Assembly (NCBI GenBank): GCA_902168205.1
Contig: CABHOK010000018.1
Location: 62,001-126,000, forward strand
Origin: an uncultured Chitinophaga sp.
Lineage (GTDB): Bacteria > Bacteroidota > Bacteroidia > Cytophagales > Cyclobacteriaceae
Reading direction: 5' to 3'
Length of the DNA: 64,000 nt
The notes below the pieces were generated by a model that saw only the letters and a program-made list of their open reading frames with translations, was not told the DNA's origin and ran no database searches. Positions 17,273 through 27,391 of the stretch are shown here, piece after piece. Each line of letters starts with the position of its first letter. The stretch's first letter is position 1. The position numbers and the translations under genes were made by a program.

Positions 17273-20218
17273 TTAGTCCTTTATGAATTTATAGAATCCG
17301 GAGGAGCCGGTGGTGGTTCGTACGCGGAGTATATACATGCCTGTACGAAGGTCTGATACTTTTATTTGTGTGGTGCCATCCGATTCTAGTGAATGTATAT
17401 TTCGATAGAGTGAATTGCCACTTAAATCAATTACCCGTAGTTCAACTTGTTTATCAGATACTATATTTTCTTTGGACAAGTCGATGGTTAGCCAGTCTTT
17501 TACCGGGTTCGGATATAGAACTGATGCGCTGGAGTGGGATGGCTCTTCTTCTATCGCTGCTACTTCACGTGCAACGGCATTGCCATTAGCACAAGTGATA
17601 GCATCCAGGTCAAAACCATCGGAGAGGCCATCAAAGGCAAATGCAGCGGTAGGGCTACACGCACCGTTAAGTATACGTGCATTGCGATCAGTTTTGTCAA
17701 TCAACTTTACATAGCGGAACCATGGTAATTTTCCAGCTATATCAAAAGCATGATCAAGTGTACCCTGGCATGAAGCCGGTGTTGTTAGTCCTAATGTTAC
17801 CCAGGTGGTACCATTCTGTGAGATCTGTACTTCAGCACGTTCCGGATTTTTGGCAAATGTAGGTTCACCATACGAGTATTCATGAACGGTGAAGTCATTG
17901 CCAGGTTCATTATATATATTACTGCTCATGCGGAGTACTATAAATCCGTTATAGCCCAGAGAGTAGTAATTAATGCGAGCAGAATATTCATCATGCGCAT
18001 CGGGATTGCCAAGAGACCTTGTAGTTTTGCTGGCATCGATATCTATGTTATAGCCGTTTTTAGTAAGCCCCTGGTGAACTGTAACTACATCTGAGGCATA
18101 CGCACACGCGGGTGGATCACATAACTCTGTACTGGCAGATTTGGTAATGCTGCGCGGTGTCCCATCCGGATCGGCCCAACTTAATCGGATTGTACCGGGA
18201 AGTGTAGGGGACATAGTTTTATCAGCATAGATTGTAATATAGAATTCACCAGCAGGTGCTATACCAAAAGGGAGGATAGAAACGGTATAGCCATCGTAGT
18301 ATACTGGTCCGTAACGAATAGGAATACCAAAGCCATTGGGATTGTGAACTCTCCAGGTCTTTGACGTCACGTCTTCGGAGCAAACCGGATGTAATGTGAA
18401 CGACTGAAAAGGTGTATTGCCACGAACCACCAGTGTATAGGTTTGTTCATTAATCGTACACTCGGAAATAATGGCACTTACCGTAAATGTATAGCTTCCT
18501 TCGGTGGTTGGTGTACCCTCTATAAATCCGCCTACATAATCGGTATCCCTAAGCGTAAGACCTGGAGGTAACGAACCTTGTGTTACTTCTACACGGAATA
18601 AAGTATAATCTACGTCAACAATCATATAGAGATCTTCGAAGCCTACGTATTGCGAATATGGTTCATGAATAGGGACATAGGGTAGCATATTTGCATCGGG
18701 AATAAAAGGCTGGGACATAAGACATGTGAAATTTTGTCCGATTGTTAACGTGTCCTGGCAGCCCTCCACTGTAGTTCCTGCAATCACAAATTCTTCATAA
18801 CCTTCATAAAGTGCGCGTCCGGATACTTCTATGCTTCCCCCGTAATCCCTGGCTTCAAATCCAACCGGTAAATGGACAGCTTCATAGGTTACAGAATCAA
18901 AATTTGAATAAGTACCTATTAGCACAAACATATTTACCCCCACCATCGTAAATCCAGGCTCACCCATAAGTCCCTGCAGATTAAAAGCATCACACGGATC
19001 TTTTAGAATAAATTGTATGACGTATGATTGTTCATAATATGGACATCCATCTTTTGAAAATGCGCCTATCGTAAAATTCCATGTACGGGCATGATCGATC
19101 TGTCCACTCAGTATATTTCCATTTAAAGTTATGCCATCCGGTAAATTACCTTCGGTCAGTTTAAAACGGGCACTGTCGTCTGTAATGCCACCCATACCGG
19201 CTGATAGGGTAATGTTAAAATTTTTCTTTACGTAGTATGTGTTGGCGGATACCTCGGCCGGTGTTGGCGCTATAGCGTCATAAATTTTACACACTGTATT
19301 AGGAGGTGATACCTCAATATAGTAGGGTTGTTCGATGTATGCGCAAGTTACAACAGGGTGTATAGCGCGAAGTGTAAAATGGTATATACCTACCGTAGTA
19401 GGTGTTCCGATAATGTGTTTATTCTCAAGAGTAAGTCCGGGTGGTAATGAACCTTCTGATAAAACGATGTTATAATCCCGGAAGTACCCATTGTCGAAAG
19501 CTTGATCGTACGATATGCCGATAACGCCGTACGGTAGCTTGGGTTTTCGTGGATTTATGGAGTCGAGTGCAGTTGTTGGACAATATAAATATACTTGCCA
19601 GGTGTAGTGAATGGTATCGCGGCAACCTTTGTTGCTCTGGGCAGCAAGCACAATGGTATATAGTCCTGCATTTTGCGGAGTGCCTGTTACGACCGTCTCG
19701 TAAGAGCCGGGATTATGATTCAGATTGAATCCGGCAGGAAGACTGACGGATGAATATTGAACAGAGTCAAAATGCTCGGTCCTGAAAGTAATAGACCCGC
19801 TAAAGCCTGCTGCTGATGGTGGCGGGCTTGCCGGTGTAATGGCAAATTCGCGGCATGGTAAATTCCATGAAACGTTCAATGTAAATGTTCTCTGAAATAC
19901 AGGACATCCTGCAGCAGACGATGCACCAATCGTAAATATATAGGTGCCGACAGCCGTTGGTATACCGATTATCTTATTCCCTTCAAGAATAACTCCGGGA
20001 GGTAGTGCACCACTCATAACGGTGAATACACCTCTTAGATATATACTTCCATACTCCGCCCGCAGTTCCATCGTGTTTTGTTCACCAATGATGAAGCCGC
20101 TATACAGGAAAGATGAAATTTTGTTAACCGGTGTGCATGGTTGTGCAGACAAGACAAGCGGTAGCAGACAACACAGCAAGCAAAATGCTGTGGAAAAACT
20201 AAACACATGCTTTTTCAT
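17273..20218 (-). CDS. secreted Ig-repeat surface protein with type IX sorting domain (copy 1)
   Basis: A 981-residue exported protein. A signal peptide (cleavage after LSAQ near residue 25) is followed by about six repeats of a putative Ig fold of the He_PIG kind, recognised by the recurring GSLPPGLTL...I.GTPTTVGIYHFTLRA pattern. A Cys-rich module of about 170 residues follows (ACAYASDVVTVHQGL to FDGLSDGFDLDAITC). The C-terminal about 80 residues (VLYPNPVKDWLTIDL to GFYKFIKD) are the Por_Secre_tail type A sorting domain, which directs export by the type IX system and anchoring at the cell surface. A role in adhesion or polymer binding is inferred from architecture. A paralogue of the same design lies directly upstream on the same strand. 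Confidence 0.88.
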   Translation of the reverse strand: MKKHVFSFSTAFCLLCCLLPLVLSAQPCTPVNKISSFLYSGFIIGEQNTMELRAEYGSIYLRGVFTVMSGALPPGVILEGNKIIGIPTAVGTYIFTIGASSAAGCPVFQRTFTLNVSWNLPCREFAITPASPPPSAAGFSGSITFRTEHFDSVQYSSVSLPAGFNLNHNPGSYETVVTGTPQNAGLYTIVLAAQSNKGCRDTIHYTWQVYLYCPTTALDSINPRKPKLPYGVIGISYDQAFDNGYFRDYNIVLSEGSLPPGLTLENKHIIGTPTTVGIYHFTLRAIHPVVTCAYIEQPYYIEVSPPNTVCKIYDAIAPTPAEVSANTYYVKKNFNITLSAGMGGITDDSARFKLTEGNLPDGITLNGNILSGQIDHARTWNFTIGAFSKDGCPYYEQSYVIQFILKDPCDAFNLQGLMGEPGFTMVGVNMFVLIGTYSNFDSVTYEAVHLPVGFEARDYGGSIEVSGRALYEGYEEFVIAGTTVEGCQDTLTIGQNFTCLMSQPFIPDANMLPYVPIHEPYSQYVGFEDLYMIVDVDYTLFRVEVTQGSLPPGLTLRDTDYVGGFIEGTPTTEGSYTFTVSAIISECTINEQTYTLVVRGNTPFQSFTLHPVCSEDVTSKTWRVHNPNGFGIPIRYGPVYYDGYTVSILPFGIAPAGEFYITIYADKTMSPTLPGTIRLSWADPDGTPRSITKSASTELCDPPACAYASDVVTVHQGLTKNGYNIDIDASKTTRSLGNPDAHDEYSARINYYSLGYNGFIVLRMSSNIYNEPGNDFTVHEYSYGEPTFAKNPERAEVQISQNGTTWVTLGLTTPASCQGTLDHAFDIAGKLPWFRYVKLIDKTDRNARILNGACSPTAAFAFDGLSDGFDLDAITCANGNAVAREVAAIEEEPSHSSASVLYPNPVKDWLTIDLSKENIVSDKQVELRVIDLSGNSLYRNIHSLESDGTTQIKVSDLRTGMYILRVRTTTGSSGFYKFIKD

Positions 20219-20301
20219 GATAAATGAGTTTTAGTGTGATGTATAGCTGCCAACTCTGTTTTTGGACAAGAGTGAGCAGTTTATACTTATAGTGCATAGG
20301 T

Positions 20302-20334
20302 AAAGGCGACTATCCTGAAACGATAGCCACCTTT
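20302..20334 (-). terminator. hairpin between the two surface protein genes
   Basis: In the leftward transcript, 20334-20322 can pair with 20314-20302 over 13 positions, including two G-U pairs. It sits 6 bp after the stop of copy 2 and upstream of copy 1. No long U tract follows, so it may be a processing or stability hairpin rather than a strong terminator. Confidence 0.5.
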
Positions 20335-20340
20335 AATGTT

Positions 20341-23274
20341 TTAGTCTTTTAGAAATTTGTAAAACCGTGAACGCCCGGCAGCGGTTTGTACACGGAGTAT
20401 ATACATGCCCGTGCGAAGTTCTGATACTTTTAATTGCGTGGTGCCGTTTGGCTCGAGTGAATGTATATTTCGATAGCGTGAATTGCCGCTGAGATCGATT
20501 ACGTGCAACTCGATCTGTTTATCGGTTGCTATATTTTCTTCCGACAGGTCAACGGTGAGCCAGTCTTTTACGGGGTTCGGGTATAGAACTGATGTGCTGT
20601 TGAATGATGACTCTTCTTCCTGTACATCCTTCCGCGCAAGGGTGCTACTATTTATACATGTTACGGCGTCAAGATCAAACCCATCGGATACACCATCGAA
20701 AGCAAATACAGCGGTAGGGCTACACGCGCCATTCAGGATGCGGGCATTACGATCGGTTTTGTCAATTACTTTCACATAGCGGAACCATGGTAATTTTCCG
20801 GCTATATCAAATGCATGATCAAGAGTGCCCTGGCATGAAGAAGGCGTTGTTAATCCCAGCGACACCCAATTTGTACCGTTCTGCGAGATCTGTACTTCAG
20901 CGCGCTCCGGATTTTTGGCAAATGCAGGTTCACCATACGAGTATTCGTATACCATGAAGTCGTTACCGGGTTCGTTATATATAGCACTGCTCATGCGTAA
21001 TACTATAAAACCATTGTAACCCAATGAATACGAACGTATGGAGGGCCAGTATTCATCCTGTGAGTCTGGTGTGCCGAGCGCCCATACAGTCCTGCTTAAA
21101 TCTAGGTCGATACTATATCCGCTTTTTGTTAATCCCTGGTGAAGCGTAACTATATCAGAAGCATACGCACAGGCCGGAGGATTACATAGTTCTGTGCTCG
21201 CTGATTTAAGCAGGCTTCGTGGTGTACCATCGCCATCGACCCATTTTACCTGTACTGTATAGGGTAAGCTTGGTTCGGAGCTGTTATAGGTTCCCAATAT
21301 TATATAGCTGTTCCCCGGTGTGGCAACGTGGTTTATTGGCCCATAGTTATAAAAATAGTAGGGCTGGTAGGTTATCGGGATATTAAAATTGTTGGGATTG
21401 TTGATACGCCATTTTTTATACGATATATCTTCAGAGCATTCAGCATATATAGTGAGCGATTTAAATGGTACAGGTTCGCGTACCACGAATGTATAAGCTT
21501 GTTCTGTTATAGCGCATGTTTCAATCATGGCCGTTACTGTAAATGGATAGGTTCCTGCTGTGGTTGGTGTTCCGTGGAGATAACCCCACACCAGGGTTGT
21601 GTCTGACAGTGTTATACCAGGAGGTAAAGCACCTTCTGTTATCTCAAAACGAAAATTGTCATAGTCCGCATCAAAATTTATATAGGGCGATTCAAAGCCT
21701 ATAGATTGATAATATGCTTCATTGATATGAAGGTAACCAATGTCTTTCGGTTCTGGATATATAGGTTGTGGAAAGGGACATGTAAAATTAAGACCAACCA
21801 CCAATGTATCCTGGCAACCTTCTGGTGTGGTCGCGGCAATTACAAATTCATCATAGCCTACATGCAGGGCATGTCCAAACACGTGTATCTGGTAGTAAGA
21901 AGGTTCAGCCTGAAAACCAGGCGGCAGATGCACGGCTTCAAATGTTGCAGAATCGAAGTCGCCACCAACACTACTTATACCTATATAGCTGAACATATTT
22001 ACGCCCACCATGGTGAACCCCGGTTCGCCCCAAGTAGTAACTATATTAAAAGCATCACAAGGCTCTTCCAGGATAAATTGTATAGAATACTGCTGCTGGT
22101 AATATGGGCATCCATCTTTGGAAAATGCGCCAATTGTAAAATTCCAGTTCCTTTCGTAATCAACTGCTCCACTCAGTATATTCCCATTTAACGTTATCCC
22201 ATCGGGCAGATAACCTTCTGTTAATACAAACTGCGCGCTGTCGTCCACAACGCCACTCCGGCTGGCCGAGAACATAATGGAGAATTTTTTCTTTACATAA
22301 TAGGTAGTGGCAGAAACCTCTGCAGGTGTTGGTGCTATAGCATCATAACTTTTGCAAATGGTATTAGGTGGAACTACTTCAATGTAGTAGGCTTGCTCGA
22401 TAGATTCGGAGCAACGTCCGGTGGCGCGCAGCTTAAAATGATATATACCGGTAGCGCTGGGTGTACCTGTGATGCGCCTATTCTCGAAAGTAAGGCCGGG
22501 AGGTAATGATCCCTCTGATACAGTCATGGTGATACTGGGCACTAACCCTGTGCTGAAGAATTGATCGTACGGTATACCCAAAATGCCGTATAGTAGTTTA
22601 GGACCTCGTGGTGTTATAGAATCCAGACGAGGTGCTAAACAAGGAGGCGATTGCACGTACCACTCGAAACGAATAGTGTCGCGACAGCCTTTGTTGCTTT
22701 GCGCGGCCAGCACAATTACGTTAAGCCCTGGATATGGCATACCACTTACTATAGCCTGCGCTGACCCTTCTACATGGCTAAATGAAAATCGTGGCGGTAT
22801 AGTTACCACAGTATATTGAACGGAATCAAAATGCTCTGTTTTAAAAACGATGGATCCAGAGCTAGTGCTTGACGTGGGCGGATTACTGGTTGATGTAATA
22901 GCAAACTCGCTACAGGGCAGATCGCTCACTATTTTTATTGTAAACGTTCGCTGAAATATAGGACAACCCGGAGCCGATGATGCACCTATGGAAAAGGTAT
23001 AGGTTCCTACTGTGTTAGGTATACCTGTAATTTTGTTTCCGATAAGCGATAGCCCCGGAGGAAGCGTTCCGCTGGTAACGGTGAATACACCATTCAGATA
23101 TATACTTCCGTACTCTGCCCTGAGTTCCATGGTATTTTGTTCGCCCAGAAAAAATGCAGTGTAAAGAAAGGATGATATTTTGTTAACCGGTGTGCAAGGC
23201 TGTGCAGACAAGGCAAACGCGAGCATACTACATAGCCAAACGGCTATGAATGAACCGAATAAAATTCTTTTCAT
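20341..23274 (-). CDS. secreted Ig-repeat surface protein with type IX sorting domain (copy 2)
   Basis: A 977-residue paralogue of the protein at 17273, colinear over the whole length: signal peptide (to about residue 25, ALSAQ), six He_PIG-like Ig repeats, the Cys-rich module (ACAYASDIVTLHQGL to FDGVSDGFDLDAVTC) and the Por_Secre_tail ending FYKFLKD. The first mature residues (PCTPVNKISSFLY) and the last 250 residues are nearly identical between the copies, while repeats 2, 3 and 6 are most diverged. It should be exported by the type IX system and displayed at the surface. It is the upstream gene of the tandem pair, 122 bp from copy 1, so the two may be co-transcribed. Confidence 0.88.
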   Translation of the reverse strand: MKRILFGSFIAVWLCSMLAFALSAQPCTPVNKISSFLYTAFFLGEQNTMELRAEYGSIYLNGVFTVTSGTLPPGLSLIGNKITGIPNTVGTYTFSIGASSAPGCPIFQRTFTIKIVSDLPCSEFAITSTSNPPTSSTSSGSIVFKTEHFDSVQYTVVTIPPRFSFSHVEGSAQAIVSGMPYPGLNVIVLAAQSNKGCRDTIRFEWYVQSPPCLAPRLDSITPRGPKLLYGILGIPYDQFFSTGLVPSITMTVSEGSLPPGLTFENRRITGTPSATGIYHFKLRATGRCSESIEQAYYIEVVPPNTICKSYDAIAPTPAEVSATTYYVKKKFSIMFSASRSGVVDDSAQFVLTEGYLPDGITLNGNILSGAVDYERNWNFTIGAFSKDGCPYYQQQYSIQFILEEPCDAFNIVTTWGEPGFTMVGVNMFSYIGISSVGGDFDSATFEAVHLPPGFQAEPSYYQIHVFGHALHVGYDEFVIAATTPEGCQDTLVVGLNFTCPFPQPIYPEPKDIGYLHINEAYYQSIGFESPYINFDADYDNFRFEITEGALPPGITLSDTTLVWGYLHGTPTTAGTYPFTVTAMIETCAITEQAYTFVVREPVPFKSLTIYAECSEDISYKKWRINNPNNFNIPITYQPYYFYNYGPINHVATPGNSYIILGTYNSSEPSLPYTVQVKWVDGDGTPRSLLKSASTELCNPPACAYASDIVTLHQGLTKSGYSIDLDLSRTVWALGTPDSQDEYWPSIRSYSLGYNGFIVLRMSSAIYNEPGNDFMVYEYSYGEPAFAKNPERAEVQISQNGTNWVSLGLTTPSSCQGTLDHAFDIAGKLPWFRYVKVIDKTDRNARILNGACSPTAVFAFDGVSDGFDLDAVTCINSSTLARKDVQEEESSFNSTSVLYPNPVKDWLTVDLSEENIATDKQIELHVIDLSGNSRYRNIHSLEPNGTTQLKVSELRTGMYILRVQTAAGRSRFYKFLKD

Positions 23275-23797
23275 AAACGAGGGGTTTTTACTTTAATGAA
23301 AAAATGACAGGGAAGTAGCTTAAATTTAATAGCTATGCGATCGGGCATAACGATAGCAATAAGGTCACGCAGACCCTATGGTACATAACATAGTGCTTTT
23401 CATAAAATGTGGGTTTTGAAAAGGCGAATGGTACAACAGGAAGGAAACCGCAGCCGGGAACAAAAGGATATCTAACCAACGCTGAAAGTATCAGGATGAT
23501 TAAAGACTGGTATACTATAGACTAAATTGAGGAAACGTATCGGGTATGCTATACCATACACGATCGGAGTTGCGGAGTCGTTGATCCTGGTGGTGTCGTG
23601 CCAAGCCGACAGGCATGCCTATTGGCTGCTAACGTGGGTTGTTTGTTTTTCATATCGAGGGGGATTTTTATAAAGTATATCGAACTTAGCTAAAAGGTTT
23701 ATGATTGACAACAGAAGCGTAATATTTAAAATTACTATAGCCTCCTGATGTAAAAACTGCAAATTGTGGAGGGTATATTTGCATGAAGAGTATTTGA
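23275..23797. other. long intergenic region without a gene
   Basis: No convincing reading frame on either strand. It holds a GC-rich patch around 23560-23640 with a GGCATGCC palindrome nested inside a GCCAA/TTGGC inverted repeat, and a TATATTTG promoter-like box at 23774-23781 that could serve the hydrolase gene with a leader of over 100 nt. The rest shows nothing I can name. Confidence 0.5.
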
Positions 23798-23904
23798 CTA
23801 CTGGCTGCTAGCTCCTGGCTTTTGTGGAATCTTGGTTTCATGGTATATATAGTAGCGATTGATTCATGTAATTCTACTTTTCCAGCAACCAGTAGTCAGA
23901 AGCC
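23798..23904. repeat. pair of inverted 7-bp-period patches upstream of the hydrolase
   Basis: At 23798-23818 the heptamers are CTACTGG CTGCTAG CTCCTGG. At 23882-23902 they are CCAGCAA CCAGTAG TCAGAAG. The second block is essentially the first in reverse complement (ACTACTGG against CCAGTAGT), so the two can pair into a hairpin that spans the leader of the hydrolase gene. Confidence 0.55.
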
Positions 23905-23928
23905 ATGCAACCAATATTATATTATCCG

Positions 23929-24576
23929 ATGAGACTTGCACTGATACTATTATTGACGAGCACCAAAGTTGTTGCTCAGACAGTGGGTATATATTTGCCC
24001 GATAAATTTAGCAGGACTGACCGTTTCATATTTTACCAACACGGTGGAGTGGTGACTATACTCGGTAATAATGCCGTTAATCAGTCCGTGCCTGAATGGG
24101 GACCGTATGAGTATCTGAATATTTTAGATTCGTTGAGCAAGCGCGGTTTTCACGTTATCAGCGAAAATCGTAAACCGGATATTGACGACTCTGTGTATGT
24201 CAATAGAGTAGTGTCGCAAATAGACTCTTTACTTCGTAAAAACGTCAAGGCTGAAAATATACTGGTGCTGGGTGCCTCTGCCGGTTGGAACATTACACTG
24301 CATGTATCTGCACGACTCCAGAACAAAAGCATCCGGTATGTGGTGATGGGCGGTTGCTGGCCTGATACATATAAAGAGTACCAACATCTTACACTATATG
24401 GGCACTTCCTCTCAATAATTGAGTCAACGGACCCGCACGGAACCTGTGGCTCTATTTTTACAGGTAGAAAAACGCTGGCAACCTATAAAGAGATAAAACT
24501 CAATACAGGCCGCAGCCATGGGTTCATATATAAAGGGTATCGCGAGTGGATCGACCCAGTAGTAGATTGGAGATAG
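23929..24576 (+). CDS. exported alpha/beta hydrolase
   Basis: A 215-residue protein (223 from the alternative ATG at 23905). The start at 23929 gives a compact signal peptide, MRLALILLLTSTKVVAQ; the upstream ATG adjoins a repeat block. Numbering from 23905, the oxyanion-type QHGG is near residue 45, the nucleophile elbow GASAG has Ser125, and the catalytic His is probably His205 in GRSHGF. The size and strand order fit a small secreted esterase or lipase-like alpha/beta hydrolase acting in the periplasm. The substrate is unknown. The gene stands alone. Confidence 0.75.
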   Translation: MRLALILLLTSTKVVAQTVGIYLPDKFSRTDRFIFYQHGGVVTILGNNAVNQSVPEWGPYEYLNILDSLSKRGFHVISENRKPDIDDSVYVNRVVSQIDSLLRKNVKAENILVLGASAGWNITLHVSARLQNKSIRYVVMGGCWPDTYKEYQHLTLYGHFLSIIESTDPHGTCGSIFTGRKTLATYKEIKLNTGRSHGFIYKGYREWIDPVVDWR

Positions 24577-24592
24577 CTTAGAGCCTTGCGCT

Positions 24593-24623
24593 GTAGCTAC
24601 TGGAAGCTCAAAGCTCGAAGCTA
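24593..24623. repeat. 7-bp-period intergenic patch
   Basis: GTAGCTA, a 3-bp break, then GAAGCTC AAAGCTC GAAGCTA, ending 7 bp before the stop codon of the convergent permease gene. The unit is nnAGCTn. Confidence 0.6.
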
Positions 24624-24630
24624 ATTAATA

Positions 24631-27099
24631 CTATTCGCTTCGCAAGGACTTCACCGGGTTTGCGCGCGCAGCCTTAATGGTCTGAAAGCTCACGGTGAGC
24701 ATGGCCATGGTAAGCACAAAACACCCTGCTATAACAAATACTTCAGCCTGTATAGTTACGTGGTATGAGAAACTTTGTATCCATTCGTTCATCACGAAAT
24801 ATACCAGAGGCACCGCCAAAACGGTTGCAAGCAGAATGAGTCTGATATATTCTTTGGACAGGTGAAAGAAAATTCCAATTTCGCTCGACCCTAGTACTTT
24901 TCGTATGCCAATCTCCTTGGTGCGTTGCATCGTGGTATAGGCCGCAAGCCCTAACAATCCAAGACAACCAATGGCCAGCGCCAACGCAGCAAAGGTGGTG
25001 AACAGTAGGCCGAATTGGCGCTCATTTTTATATTGTGCGTTGAAATAGTCATCGAGGAAAAAGTATTCGAATGGATTGCCCGGAAAAGCTTTGATATATG
25101 CTTTCTCAATCTGTGCGATTGTCTCCGTAATATTTTTGGAGTGAATACGCAGCGAATAGTATTCTCCGTTTTCGATGTCGCAGTAAAAGACTGTAGGTTG
25201 CAGTGGATTCTTTAGCGATACCTGGTGGTAATCATTCACAACGCCTACAATGATCGGATCATACCAATCCGGAATGGACAGTGTTTGTCCTATAGCATCT
25301 TCAGGATCCTTAAACCCTAACTGTTTTACCAGTGACGCTGTAATTACAACCGATGTGTCCACATCCTGCACATGCTCGTGTGAAAATACTCTGCCGGCCA
25401 GCAGATTCATTTTATAGACATCTGCAAACTCGTAGTCCATGCTGTTGGTGAGAACAGACATAAGTTGGTCGTCAGAGGTGCCGTAACGCTTTACGTCTAT
25501 TTTGTACTGACGCTGTTTGCCGGGTATAGTATATGACATGCTGAACGATTCTACCGCAGCACTACCTTTTAATTCGTTTCGAAATGCTTCTACCGATGCA
25601 TTGAATCCTGGCAATCTTGGCCCTATACCCGGACGCTCTACTACCAGCACCTGATCTATATTTACCCCTATATTTTGATTCAGCATGTGGTTCAGCTGAC
25701 TATACACAATGAGGGTTCCGGCAATCAGTGATACTGAAGCTACGAATTGAACCACTACCAATGACTTACGCAATAATACACCCCTGGAACTGTTTTTCAT
25801 TCTTCCTTTAACAATCAACAATGGACTGAAAGATGATAGTATCATAGCCGGGTAAAAACCTGCAAGTATTGTGCCTCCCATCCAAAGTATAAATAGCAAA
25901 ACCACAAACCAGGTTTGCAGTAAATAATTTACATCGAGCGGTAAGCCGGATATGGAGTTGAATATCGGTAGTATAGCGCTCACGAGTGTAAGCGACAGAA
26001 TAATGCCAGCAAGATTGATGAGCGAAGCCTCGGTAAGAAATTGTTTTACGATTTGAACTTTCAGCGCACCCATGATTTTACGAACACCTACTTCACGTGC
26101 ACGCTCCATGGCTTGTGCGGTGGCGAGGTTTACATAGTTGATTAACGATATACCCAATACGAACAACCCGATTAATCCCATAAAGTATAGGATGCGTCCA
26201 TCGCTGTTCAGTTCGGCTTCGTCTGCCAGTTGAGATGTAAGGTGTATATCATGCAGCGGTTGTACTGTAAATACATTTCGCTGTTCACTTTGCGCGATGT
26301 TTGGATTATACTTTTTTTCAAGTGTATTAAGGCGTTTGGTGAAGTCGTTCACATCTGTACCAGGACGAAGCTTTACATAGGTATACATGTCGTTGCGTGT
26401 CCAGCTCAGGTCAAAGCGAGGTATCCCGCCATAGGCATAATACCTTGGATCACCCTGTCGCGCGAATAGTGTTTTATACGAGAAGAGTATATCAAATTTC
26501 AAATGCGTATTGTCATGTGTCTCATCCACTACTCCGGTTACGTGCACAAGTTCATCGTTGCTGTCATCATCATGCATGTGTAATTCTTTGCCAATCGGAT
26601 TCTCGTCACCAAAATATAGCCTTGCATATTCCCGGGTGATCACCGCTTTGTTGGGTTCTGCCAGAGCTGTGGCAATATCACCAGCGGATAACGTATAGCC
26701 CATTACCGACAGAAACGAAGAATCAGCATAGAGAAATCTTTTTTGCTTGATGGCCACAGGTCCGTGTGAGCCATGCTCATTCGTGATGATCACATTATTC
26801 TTGTAGCCTAAATTATAAGCACGTGTAACATCCAGCACTTCGGGGAGATCGGCCAGTGCATGCGTAAGTGCCGGATAATTCTCCGCACTTGCCTGCAGGC
26901 GTTCTTCGTTCCGGTATACTTCCAATGCAATGCGATAGATAGAAGATGCAGAAGGATTGAAGTCTTCGTAGCTGCTTTCGAATTTTATATATAGAGCGAT
27001 GAGTAGGAAAACACTCATGCCGAGAGCGAGTCCGAATACATTGAGGAGCGAGAAGAAACGGTTTTTCTTAAACGTGCGGACAAAGGTTTTCAGGAACAT
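24631..27099 (-). CDS. MacB/FtsX-type ABC transporter permease
   Basis: An 822-residue inner-membrane permease with the double layout typical of Bacteroidota: N-terminal helix (VFGLALGMSVFLLIALYI), MacB-type periplasmic domain (about 45-260), FtsX domain with three helices (about 285-425), a second transmembrane helix and periplasmic domain (about 430-680), and a final FtsX domain ending ANPVKSLRSE. The cytoplasmic coupling motif ..REVGVRKIMGA / KEIGIRKVLGSS is present in both halves. These proteins work with a separate ATPase, often in mechanotransmission or export of peptides; no ATPase gene is in this window. The gene stands alone. It is the intact counterpart of the broken copy at 13779. 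Confidence 0.9.
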   Translation of the reverse strand: MFLKTFVRTFKKNRFFSLLNVFGLALGMSVFLLIALYIKFESSYEDFNPSASSIYRIALEVYRNEERLQASAENYPALTHALADLPEVLDVTRAYNLGYKNNVIITNEHGSHGPVAIKQKRFLYADSSFLSVMGYTLSAGDIATALAEPNKAVITREYARLYFGDENPIGKELHMHDDDSNDELVHVTGVVDETHDNTHLKFDILFSYKTLFARQGDPRYYAYGGIPRFDLSWTRNDMYTYVKLRPGTDVNDFTKRLNTLEKKYNPNIAQSEQRNVFTVQPLHDIHLTSQLADEAELNSDGRILYFMGLIGLFVLGISLINYVNLATAQAMERAREVGVRKIMGALKVQIVKQFLTEASLINLAGIILSLTLVSAILPIFNSISGLPLDVNYLLQTWFVVLLFILWMGGTILAGFYPAMILSSFSPLLIVKGRMKNSSRGVLLRKSLVVVQFVASVSLIAGTLIVYSQLNHMLNQNIGVNIDQVLVVERPGIGPRLPGFNASVEAFRNELKGSAAVESFSMSYTIPGKQRQYKIDVKRYGTSDDQLMSVLTNSMDYEFADVYKMNLLAGRVFSHEHVQDVDTSVVITASLVKQLGFKDPEDAIGQTLSIPDWYDPIIVGVVNDYHQVSLKNPLQPTVFYCDIENGEYYSLRIHSKNITETIAQIEKAYIKAFPGNPFEYFFLDDYFNAQYKNERQFGLLFTTFAALALAIGCLGLLGLAAYTTMQRTKEIGIRKVLGSSEIGIFFHLSKEYIRLILLATVLAVPLVYFVMNEWIQSFSYHVTIQAEVFVIAGCFVLTMAMLTVSFQTIKAARANPVKSLRSE

Positions 27100-27216
27100 A
27101 GGGTTGGGTTTGCGTTTCTATTGCAAGCTTAATGCCGGGGGTAAGGTGTTGCAAATCAACGGGGTAGCTATACTATGCTGGCCGAATGCGGACGAAAACG
27201 TTCGGTAGCGGAAATA

Positions 27217-27361
27217 GCTGCTGGCCGCGAGCCGGGTCGAGAGAGTTGGAATGGTGTCAGGATATATAGGACTCAAGACTTTGAGACAACGATTTTGTTA
27301 GTAGTTTCCTGATCAAAAATATGCATTTTACTAGTAGCTTGCAGCTAACAGTCAGAACTCG
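27217..27361. repeat. two 7-bp-period patches between the permease and the DUF4261 gene
   Basis: GCTGCTG GCCGCGA GCCGGGT at 27217-27237, and GTAGCTT GCAGCTA ACAGTCA GAACTCG at 27334-27361. The second ends 30 bp before the ATG at 27392. Confidence 0.5.
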
Positions 27362-27391
27362 ATTTGCTATACTATAAATTAAAATCCACAC

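Noticed and set aside
17368-23195. Many frames opposite the two surface protein genes
   Set aside because: They mirror each other only because the sense genes are paralogues; composition is Cys/Arg/Ser-rich and typical of antisense shadows.
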